Source: Paenibacillaceae bacterium (GTDB lineage: Bacteria; Bacillota; Bacilli; Paenibacillales; NBRC-103111). From it: a stretch of 64,000 bases of DNA. Positions 56,951 to 64,000 of the stretch are shown piece by piece (within the stretch, counting starts at the first letter, position 1; every line of letters starts with the position of its first letter). A model generated the notes under the pieces. That model had not been told where the DNA came from, ran no database searches, and saw only the letters and a program-made list of their open reading frames with translations. Location: assembly GCA_029256185.1 (NCBI GenBank), contig JAQSYI010000041.1:1-64000 (forward strand), in the 5' to 3' direction. The position numbers and the translations under genes are program-made.

Positions 56951-58555
56951 TCATAGATCTTTATATTCGCTTGGGGTAAGGCCCGTAAGCTTTTTGAATA
57001 CTTTATAGAAATATTTCATGTTGTGAAAACCCGTCAATTCGGCTACCGTATTTACTTTGTACCCGCCGCTTCTGAGCAGCTGCTTGGCCTTTTCAATTCG
57101 GTAATGACTGACATAATCCACGAAATTCTCATTGGTTTCTTTTTTGAAGATGCTGCTGAAATAAGCGGGGGAGACATGAATGTGGGCGGCAACGGTTTCC
57201 AATGACAAATCCTCCATATAGTGCTCATGAATAAAGCCGCGGGCTCTCTCCACGAGCTTCCTCGTTCCCTTTTCCCTGTTTTGCAGCATGGCGTGGAATC
57301 CGATTGCCAGCTTGTCCTGAAACCAGTCCAGAATGGCGTCGATGTGATTGCATTGATTGACCTCTTCATATAAGGTAAGCTCTTCACCCAGCAGATCCAT
57401 CGGGGCGACCTCAAACCGTTCCAGAATTTTGAACAAGAGCAGAATAAGCTGGAAATTCAGCTTCAGCAAGCTGGCCTTATCCACATATTCGAATACGATA
57501 AAAGGGGCGTACAGCTCCTGAATGATGCGCAAAGCCGTTTCCTGATCCCCCTTTTCAAAGGCGGCCAGCATATCCTGCTCCGTCTGAAAGCTGATCGCCT
57601 TAAACTTCTCCAATTGCTGTTCTGCAGGCTCATAATGAATAACGCTGCCTGTGCCTTTGACGAGGCGCTGCATCAGCGCCTGCTTGGAGGTTTCATATGA
57701 CCGGGATGCATGAGACAGCTTCCTGGCAGGAGTGCCGATTCCGATAGTAACCCTTTGCCGCAGGAAGCGGTGAATGCCGGCTTGAATTTCAAGACAGGCT
57801 TCCGTTAAGAGGGATGAGGCATAAGCCGTATTCTCTGCTGGCAGATTGATCAGAAGCCCTTGTCCGTCCTCGGTGTCAAAGGGATAGGCGGAGACAGCGC
57901 GGTTGTCCAGGATTTCACATGCAATGTTTTCCAGGCCATATTTGATGAGGGCGATTTCATTGGATGACAGCTCGTCGGCCAGATTGCTGTAATGGTCCAG
58001 GCTGATGCAGACGACATAGAACAGATCATGGACAAAGCCAATCTCCAGTTCCTTCATCCTGTTATGCAAATAGTTCTCCGCAGGGCATTTCTGCGTGACG
58101 ATTTCTCCGATGAAGCTTCGTTTCATGAACATCAATCCCTGATTCCACTTGATGTTCATCCACAGTCTGGATTCCAGGCTGCGGTTTTTCTGAAGCAGCT
58201 CATGCTGCACCTTTAAGACGATGCCCTGCAGCTGCTGCGGCGAAACGGGCTTTAGCAAGTAGGAGGCGGCTCCCAGGTTCACAGCCGTTTGCGCGTATTC
58301 GAACAGGTCGTATCCGCTGAGCAGCACAAACGGAGTATGATTGTTCAACTGCCTCAGTTTGGCGAGCAATTCGATTCCGTCCAGGCCGGGCATGCGAATG
58401 TCAGCGATAATAAGATCAGGCTCATGCACCTGAATCTGGCTCAGCCCCTCTATTCCGTCGTCAGCCAAGTAAAGGTCGGTTAACCCGATTCCTCTTAGAA
58501 TGTCCAATACAGAATCTCTGACCAGGCATTCATCATCAATCACAAGCACCTTCAT
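56951..58555 (-). CDS. YesN-like response regulator with AraC-type DNA-binding domain
   Basis: 534 residues. N-terminal receiver with acidic pocket VIDDE (Asp8-Asp9), phospho-acceptor Asp54 in IIADIRMPG, and Lys in YLLKPVS; a large middle region; a C-terminal AraC/XylS helix-turn-helix pair (about 430-534: MEDLSLETVAAHIHVSPAYFSSIFKKE). It usually activates a nearby sugar transport operon. Start ATG after GGGGAGA overlaps the sensor stop (ATGA). It pairs with the histidine kinase upstream. Confidence 0.93.
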   Translation of the reverse strand: MKVLVIDDECLVRDSVLDILRGIGLTDLYLADDGIEGLSQIQVHEPDLIIADIRMPGLDGIELLAKLRQLNNHTPFVLLSGYDLFEYAQTAVNLGAASYLLKPVSPQQLQGIVLKVQHELLQKNRSLESRLWMNIKWNQGLMFMKRSFIGEIVTQKCPAENYLHNRMKELEIGFVHDLFYVVCISLDHYSNLADELSSNEIALIKYGLENIACEILDNRAVSAYPFDTEDGQGLLINLPAENTAYASSLLTEACLEIQAGIHRFLRQRVTIGIGTPARKLSHASRSYETSKQALMQRLVKGTGSVIHYEPAEQQLEKFKAISFQTEQDMLAAFEKGDQETALRIIQELYAPFIVFEYVDKASLLKLNFQLILLLFKILERFEVAPMDLLGEELTLYEEVNQCNHIDAILDWFQDKLAIGFHAMLQNREKGTRKLVERARGFIHEHYMEDLSLETVAAHIHVSPAYFSSIFKKETNENFVDYVSHYRIEKAKQLLRSGGYKVNTVAELTGFHNMKYFYKVFKKLTGLTPSEYKDL

Positions 58556-60348
58556 AGCTGTTCTCCCCTTGCCGGAAGCGCGATTTTGACAATGGTCTCC
58601 AAGCGGCTGCCGCGATACAGTCTCAGGCCGTACGCGGCTCCATAATGAAGCTTGATTCTGGCGTCCACATTGAAAATGCCAAGCCTTTCAAACTGGGAGC
58701 GGTCCGCGTTCTCATCATTCTTCTCCAATAGCTGATTCATGTGCTGAAGCTTCAGATCATCCATGCCAATGCCGTTATCGGAAATATACACATAGTACAT
58801 GTCTCCAAAGGCTTTTGCTGTTATTTTCAGCTCTCCCGGTCCTTGCTTGGGCTCCAAGCCGTGAATGATGGCATTTTCAACGATAGGCTGAAGAGACAAA
58901 CGGACGATTCCAAACTCCAGCACCTCATCGTCAATATCATAAGCCACCTTGTATTTATTGCCGAACCGGCACTCCTGAATGTATAGATATTTGCTGATGT
59001 TGTCCAGCTCTTCTTGAAAAGGCACGATAAACCTCCCCCTGTTCAGACTGTACCGGAATAAGTCCGAGAGGCTTCTCAGCATGGTGGATGATTTCTGAAA
59101 ATCCTTCTTATCCATAACCGATAGAATGGAGGACAGCGTATTGAACAAGAAATGGGGGTTGATTTGGCTTTGGAGCGAATCCAGCTCCGCCTGCTTCTTC
59201 AACAAACCCATCTGGAAATTCTGCTGAATCAAATGCTCGATATTTTCAACCATGGAATTGAAGGTCAGTCCGATCTGACTGAATTCGTCCTCTCCGCGGA
59301 CAGCCACTCTCGTCCCGAAATCCCCTTTCCCCAGCCTTCTCAGGGATAAAAGCAGCTTCTTCAAAGGAATATTCACAATATAGGTGAAGAAGATCGAAAG
59401 CAGGAAGGCAAGAAGAATCAGGATAACCAGCAGGAACAGATTGATATCGCGCAGGAACAGGCTTTTTTTCTTTAGCTCGGACAGGGGGATGGAGGTAATC
59501 ACCCTCCAGCCATAGCTTTCAGAGGAACTGGAGTTGACAAGCAGGGTTTCAGCTTCCACCTTGGCCTTGAACGAGCTGTTTTCCTCCCCCGGGAGGTATG
59601 CGGAAAGATCATGGTTATGGAGGGAAGCCGAGCTTGGGTCCGAATAAACCACCCTCCCGTTTTTCCCCACAACCATGAATTGCTGGTTACGGTCCCATTC
59701 TGCGTCGGATACGATGTTGGAGAATTGGGCCAGATCCTGATCAAACATGATGATTCCGATGGGAGCTCCGGTTTTGAGATCAATAATCAGGCGGGATATG
59801 GACAGAACCCATTTGTTGTTCGGGGACCTGGCGTCCACATATTTTTTTTGATGGGGCTCCACCAGCAGCGGCATTCCCTTCAAGGCCAGCGTCTCTTCGA
59901 ACCATGGTTCTTCCCTCACATTATACAAGTTAATGGAGCTGCCCTGTTTGCTGGAGTAATACACAACCTGTCCGTCCAGAGACAACAAAGTAACGGCATA
60001 TACTTTATCGTTGCTTTGCAGCAGGCTGTACAGGTAATTGGATACCCGGTTATTGATGGCGACGGATTCCGCATTGCCGCCTGCATCAGAGGAAGCCAGC
60101 AGGCTAATAATATCATCCGGATTGGCGTATACGGCCATGGATTGCCGGGTCAGATTCCGGAAGTTTTCCTCCATGGTTTTGACGATCTGTTTATTCAGCT
60201 TTCCCTGGTAGTTGATATAATCTTCCTCCAGGGTGCGGGAGGACATGGTATAGGATATGCTTCCGAACAACAGGATGGGGACCGAGATAACGAGGACATA
60301 GATGATAAATAGCTTGTGCTTAACGCTTCTTCTGATGAAGTGCAGCAT
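58552..60348 (-). CDS. YesM-like sensor histidine kinase
   Basis: 598 residues. TM1 about 14-34, an extracellular dCache-type sensor domain (about 40-280), TM2 about 295-320, HAMP, a His_kinase domain with the acceptor in INPHFLFNTL and an HATPase with NAIIHG and DNGIGM. This is the LytS/YesM class. It overlaps the regulator gene by 4 bases. Divergent from the ABC transporter operon, which it likely controls. Confidence 0.93.
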   Translation of the reverse strand: MLHFIRRSVKHKLFIIYVLVISVPILLFGSISYTMSSRTLEEDYINYQGKLNKQIVKTMEENFRNLTRQSMAVYANPDDIISLLASSDAGGNAESVAINNRVSNYLYSLLQSNDKVYAVTLLSLDGQVVYYSSKQGSSINLYNVREEPWFEETLALKGMPLLVEPHQKKYVDARSPNNKWVLSISRLIIDLKTGAPIGIIMFDQDLAQFSNIVSDAEWDRNQQFMVVGKNGRVVYSDPSSASLHNHDLSAYLPGEENSSFKAKVEAETLLVNSSSSESYGWRVITSIPLSELKKKSLFLRDINLFLLVILILLAFLLSIFFTYIVNIPLKKLLLSLRRLGKGDFGTRVAVRGEDEFSQIGLTFNSMVENIEHLIQQNFQMGLLKKQAELDSLQSQINPHFLFNTLSSILSVMDKKDFQKSSTMLRSLSDLFRYSLNRGRFIVPFQEELDNISKYLYIQECRFGNKYKVAYDIDDEVLEFGIVRLSLQPIVENAIIHGLEPKQGPGELKITAKAFGDMYYVYISDNGIGMDDLKLQHMNQLLEKNDENADRSQFERLGIFNVDARIKLHYGAAYGLRLYRGSRLETIVKIALPARGEQL

Positions 60349-60565
60349 GCTGACCGCCCCTTAAGTCTGCGATTATTTCCTTGGTGCCTTCATCTTAACA
60401 CCCGGTTTTCGGATGAGGCAATAAGCGGAGCTTCCACGGGCCAAGTTGAGTAAAAAAGTAGACCTTATCATAAGTTTACGTCCCTTCTGATCTGCTCATC
60501 GGGCTGTTATAGTAAAGTCGTACTCAAGTACAGCACGCCAAAATTACAAAAGAGGTGGTCATGTC

Positions 60566-61882
60566 ATGAGAAAAAGAGCTTCATTGCTTCTCGCCCTGGC
60601 TGTAACCGCTACAGCCCTTTACGGCTGCGGATCAAGCGGGGATAGCGAACCGGCAGCTTCCGCTGCTCCCTCCGGCGAGGCGAAACCCGTTACGCTCAAG
60701 TACGCTTCCTGGATGTCGAAGGGGGAGGATAAGCCTACTATTGAAGCCTTCACCAAAGCCAACCCCTCCATCAAGGTAGAGGAAGAGGTGATTGACGGCA
60801 AGCAGTACAGCCAGATGCTGCAGACCCGCATATTGTCCGATGATGCCCCGGATGTCTTCCTGCTTCCCTTCGACCAATATGCCAAATACGCCAATGAGGG
60901 ACATCTGCTTGACCTGAGCAGCGAATCCGGCATGAAGCTGATGATTGACAATCCGTCGGTGGATACGGCCTTCAAAATCAACGGAAAGCGGTACGGTTTC
61001 ATGATTAACTCGGGTACTCCGGTCAACCCCATCTATTACAACAAGAAAATATTCGGGAAATACGGCATTGCCGTTCCGACGAATGAAGCAGAGTTCCTTG
61101 CCGCAAGCCAGAAGCTGAAGGATAACAATGTGGAGCCGCTGGTCTTCGGGGCCAAGGACGCCTGGACCTTGTCCGGCACGCTGTACACCGCCATGTTCAG
61201 GGCATACGCCCTGCCCAAAACAAACAGCGATATCTTCTACTCCCTGGCGAAGGGGACAGTCAAGCCATCGGAGGTAATCGATTATCCCCTGAGCTTCATT
61301 GCAGGTCTTGTGGAGAAGGGATACATTTCCAAGGCCTCCTCCACATTGACTTATGACCAATCCGTGCAATATTTTGCCGACGGCAAGGCGGCCATGCTGC
61401 CCCAAGGCACCTGGCTGCCTTCTCTGGATCCCATCGTGAACGCCAACAAGGACGTATTCGAGCTGGGGGCGTTCACTCCTCCCGTTACTCAAGTGAACGG
61501 AAAGAAATATACCATGAGCACCGGAGACCGGGTGCTGGTCATTTCATCCAAGAGCAAGAACATCGAGGCCGCCAAGCAGCTCTTCAATTTCTTCGTGAGT
61601 CCGGACAACCTGAAGGAATATTTGGAGAAGCAGTCCTTGTTTACAGTATTGAAGGGGCTGGAGGTCAAGACGGTTCCCGTGCTGCAGGATTATGTGAACA
61701 ACTTCTCGTCCAGCGACTTTTCCGTTACCATCGGCAGCAAATCGGCTCTGACTCCTGCCTTTAGCAAGGAAGTGGATACCGCACTGCAAAATATTCTGGT
61801 GGGCTCCAAGGTAGAGACGGAGCTTAAACGGCTGAATGAGGAATTCGAAAAAACCAAGAGCCAGATGGTTGTAAAGGAATAA
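60566..61882 (+). CDS. Extracellular sugar-binding lipoprotein (ABC transporter)
   Basis: 438 residues. Lipobox LYGC with Cys21 after a hydrophobic signal, then family 1 solute-binding protein features: SWMSKGEDKPTIEAFTKANPSI and the late FFVSPDNLKEYLEK. It delivers a carbohydrate to the two permeases downstream. The sugar cannot be told. GAGGTGG precedes the ATG. No CcpA (CRE) site is obvious in the 217-base divergent gap. Confidence 0.93.
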   Translation: MRKRASLLLALAVTATALYGCGSSGDSEPAASAAPSGEAKPVTLKYASWMSKGEDKPTIEAFTKANPSIKVEEEVIDGKQYSQMLQTRILSDDAPDVFLLPFDQYAKYANEGHLLDLSSESGMKLMIDNPSVDTAFKINGKRYGFMINSGTPVNPIYYNKKIFGKYGIAVPTNEAEFLAASQKLKDNNVEPLVFGAKDAWTLSGTLYTAMFRAYALPKTNSDIFYSLAKGTVKPSEVIDYPLSFIAGLVEKGYISKASSTLTYDQSVQYFADGKAAMLPQGTWLPSLDPIVNANKDVFELGAFTPPVTQVNGKKYTMSTGDRVLVISSKSKNIEAAKQLFNFFVSPDNLKEYLEKQSLFTVLKGLEVKTVPVLQDYVNNFSSSDFSVTIGSKSALTPAFSKEVDTALQNILVGSKVETELKRLNEEFEKTKSQMVVKE

Positions 61883-61955
61883 GCCTGCGCGAAGGGGAGG
61901 CGGCTGAGGAGGAGACTCCACGCCTCTCCTTCCATGGGGGAATGGAGAGAAGCAT

Positions 61956-62843
61956 ATGTTTCACAATCGTGCCAAGCAAGAGTTTATGTATGCCTGCCTT
62001 TTTTTGGCGCCTGCGCTGACTGTATTCCTGATTTTCAAGTATTATCCGCTGATGATGACCTTGTTTTATTCCTTTACGGATTGGGACGGGTTCAGCAGCC
62101 GCTATAGCTTTGTCTGGTTTGACAATTTTATTCATATCTTTCAGGAAAGCAAAATCTACGGCGCCTTCTATAATACGATTTATTTTGCCGTGGCCAGTAT
62201 TGTGATCGGAACGGTATTCCAGCTTGGCCTAGCCTTGATCCTGGTTAACAAAGTGAAGGGCAACCGGTTTTTCCGGACCATCCTGTACATGCCGTCCGTC
62301 ATCAGCTCCCTGATTATTGGGTTGACCTGGATTTCCTTCTTTCAATATAACGGGATTATCAATCAGGTGCTGGAACGGGCAGGGCTGGACAGTCTGGTTC
62401 ACAATTGGCTGGCGGATGCCGGCATCACGATGAATGTGCTTGTAGCAATCAATATCTGGCAGTGGGCAGGCTACGGCATGATCATCTATATGACCGGTCT
62501 GCAGGCCATACCTGCCGAGGTGAATGAAGCGGCCTCCCTGGACGGGGCTACGGGATGGCGCAAATTCGTGTTGATTACTCTTCCGCTTATTATGCCTTCT
62601 GTAACCATTAATATGTTTATTTCGATTACAGGCGCTCTGCGGGTGTTCGAGCTTCCGTTTGTGCTTACCGGAGGAGGACCGATGAATTCCACCAATACCG
62701 TCACGATGCAAATCTACAATACCGCTTTTTTATCCAACCAGTTCGGTTATGCAAGCAGCATCGGGCTGGCGTTCTTCCTGTTCATAGCCGTCATTACCTT
62801 CCTTCAATTGAGAATAACCAGAAGGCTGGAGGTGGAGTACTGA
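61956..62843 (+). CDS. Carbohydrate ABC transporter permease (MalF-like)
   Basis: 295 residues, six membrane helices. The EAA loop EVNEAASLDGATGWRKFVLITLPLI contacts the ATPase. It pairs with the next permease. The ATPase is not encoded here; sugar systems of this class in the group share one MsmX-like ATPase. Confidence 0.94.
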   Translation: MFHNRAKQEFMYACLFLAPALTVFLIFKYYPLMMTLFYSFTDWDGFSSRYSFVWFDNFIHIFQESKIYGAFYNTIYFAVASIVIGTVFQLGLALILVNKVKGNRFFRTILYMPSVISSLIIGLTWISFFQYNGIINQVLERAGLDSLVHNWLADAGITMNVLVAINIWQWAGYGMIIYMTGLQAIPAEVNEAASLDGATGWRKFVLITLPLIMPSVTINMFISITGALRVFELPFVLTGGGPMNSTNTVTMQIYNTAFLSNQFGYASSIGLAFFLFIAVITFLQLRITRRLEVEY

Positions 62844-63683
62844 ATGTCCAAGCCGCTCCATTCCTCCGAAAATTGGCTTCGGGTCCTGCAGTATGCGGTT
62901 TTGTACACGGCAACGCTGGTGATCCTGATTCCTGTGCTCAATATTGTCTTGAGCAGCTTCAAAACCAATGAAGAGATAAACCGGGTATTCACGCTCCCGT
63001 CTTCGTTGCAATTCGCAAACTACGCAAGGGTGTTTGCTTCCTCTTATGTGCTTATGAATATAATCAATTCCGTTGCCGTGACGGGTATTACCATCCTGAT
63101 CTCCATTTACCTGACCTCCATGGCGGCCTACAGCCTGGCAAGAAGAAACGAGCCTTTCTTTCATTTCATTTATTTTCTGTTCATCAGCGCCTCCATGATT
63201 CCCATAGCGGCTAATCTGGTGCCCTTGTATGTGCTGATCAACAAGCTAAGGCTGGTGGATACGAGAACGGCCGTTGTTCTCATCAGCATATCAAGCGCTA
63301 TTCCCATGGGCATCCTGCTGTATACCGGCTTCATTAAGGGGATCAGCAGAAGTCTGGATGAATCCGCCAGCATCGACGGCTGCGGAAGATTGAATATTTT
63401 CCTGAAAATCATCTTCCCGCTGCTGCGGCCGGTTACGGTTACGTATGCCGTGATTTCATCGATTAATGTGTGGAATGATTTTCTGATGCCCCTGCTGTTT
63501 ATCAGAAGCCCGTCGAAAAAAACAATAACCTTGGCCGTCTATTCCTTTATGAGTGAATATGTCAATGATTGGGGAGCTGTCTATGCCCTTCTCACCATTG
63601 CGTTTCTCCTCCCTGTCGCCTTCTTTATTTACAATCAGAAGCATTTCTACGGCGGCATGACGGATGGCGCGGTCAAAATGTAA
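62844..63683 (+). CDS. Carbohydrate ABC transporter permease (MalG-like)
   Basis: 279 residues, six membrane helices. EAA loop SLDESASIDGCGRLNIFLKIIFPLL, and the C-terminal QKHFYGGMTDGAVKM typical of the group. It follows the first permease gene directly (TGA then ATG). Confidence 0.94.
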   Translation: MSKPLHSSENWLRVLQYAVLYTATLVILIPVLNIVLSSFKTNEEINRVFTLPSSLQFANYARVFASSYVLMNIINSVAVTGITILISIYLTSMAAYSLARRNEPFFHFIYFLFISASMIPIAANLVPLYVLINKLRLVDTRTAVVLISISSAIPMGILLYTGFIKGISRSLDESASIDGCGRLNIFLKIIFPLLRPVTVTYAVISSINVWNDFLMPLLFIRSPSKKTITLAVYSFMSEYVNDWGAVYALLTIAFLLPVAFFIYNQKHFYGGMTDGAVKM

Positions 63684-63700
63684 CTTGGGAGGTATACCTA

Positions 63701-64000
63701 GTGAGCACGAATGTTTATCAAGAGCCATCCAGGGCTGTCCCTGTTGTGTTCCAGGCGGAGGTGATTGTCTGCGGGGGCGGTCCTGCCGGAGCTGCGGCAG
63801 CGATAGCCTCAGCGCGTACAGGCGCGAGGACGGTTTTGCTGGAGGGACAGGGCTGTCTGGGGGGAATCTGGACCTCGGGATTATTGACATGGATTATTGA
63901 TGCGGGCGGCAAACGGGGGATCATGGCGGAGATCATAGCCCGGCTGGACCGCAGGAATGCCAGAAAACAAAGCGAGGGAGAGGACTTCACTTACGATGCC
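63701..64000 (+). CDS. FAD-dependent oxidoreductase, partial (runs off the right edge)
   Basis: The first 100 residues are in the window. GTG 63701 follows TGGGAGG by 8 bases. The Rossmann motif VIVCGGGPAGAAAAIASARTGARTVLLE and the flavin loop GCLGGIWTSGLL point to the FAD_oxidored family often found with sugar ABC operons in Paenibacillus. The reaction is unknown. It is probably cotranscribed with the permeases. Confidence 0.85.
   Translation, partial: MSTNVYQEPSRAVPVVFQAEVIVCGGGPAGAAAAIASARTGARTVLLEGQGCLGGIWTSGLLTWIIDAGGKRGIMAEIIARLDRRNARKQSEGEDFTYDA

Overview
The window looks like chromosomal DNA of a diazotrophic, endospore-forming, low-to-mid GC Gram-positive bacterium of the Paenibacillus type. 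The evidence is the gene content and order: Bacillus-like housekeeping genes (Nfu, YuzB, YumC, Ndh, HesB, HemQ, DnaB-DnaI, Spo0E-like, Sda), sigma-A promoters with GlnR-type operators (TGTNA-N7-TNACA) in front of the nitrogen-fixation genes, no sigma-54 signals, and a nifBHDKENX-hesA core as described for Paenibacillus. The species cannot be fixed from this window.

Layout. 1-26.4 kb is mainly core genome: Fe-S maturation and redox genes, mqnE, a phospholipase-D-like protein that lacks the catalytic His, the sporulation checkpoint gene sda (51 codons including stop) behind a cluster of DnaA boxes, yumC and ndh, hemQ, dnaB-dnaI, trxA, a tyrosine-recombinase cassette between 29-bp perfect inverted repeats, a chemosensory operon (HD-GYP, CheW, CheA, MCP), uvrC, a CPBP protease, ktrA and a 3-methyladenine glycosylase. 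26.6-55.5 kb is a nitrogen-fixation island with (i) a Mo-nitrogenase operon nifBHDKENX, DUF269, hesA, nifW-like; (ii) nifV alone behind a 1.6-kb repeat-rich spacer; (iii) a second cofactor set nifB2-nifE2-nifN2-nifX2, then nifI1-nifI2 and five accessory genes of mostly unknown role; (iv) the Fe-only nitrogenase operon anfHDGK with a HEPN-like gene. 55.5-64 kb holds an MFS transporter, a YesMN-like two-component system and the start of a carbohydrate ABC transporter operon.

How it works together. Four nitrogen-fixation promoters share one plan: a GlnR box about 90-100 bp before the predicted start, a sigma-A promoter, and in three of four cases a second GlnR box just downstream of the start. 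This fits one nitrogen signal switching Mo- and Fe-nitrogenase and both cofactor sets. NifI1/NifI2 would add control at the protein level. The anf operon and the nifI leader carry alternating hairpins joined by a fixed linker, which may set the ratio of AnfH, AnfD and AnfG.

The most striking unlisted structure is at 15.2-16.4 kb. The recombinase gene and an outward-facing consensus promoter lie between inverted copies of a sequence that itself looks like a tyrosine-recombinase core site. Inversion would turn that promoter toward the chemosensory operon, so this may be a self-contained phase switch, now in the orientation that points away from it.
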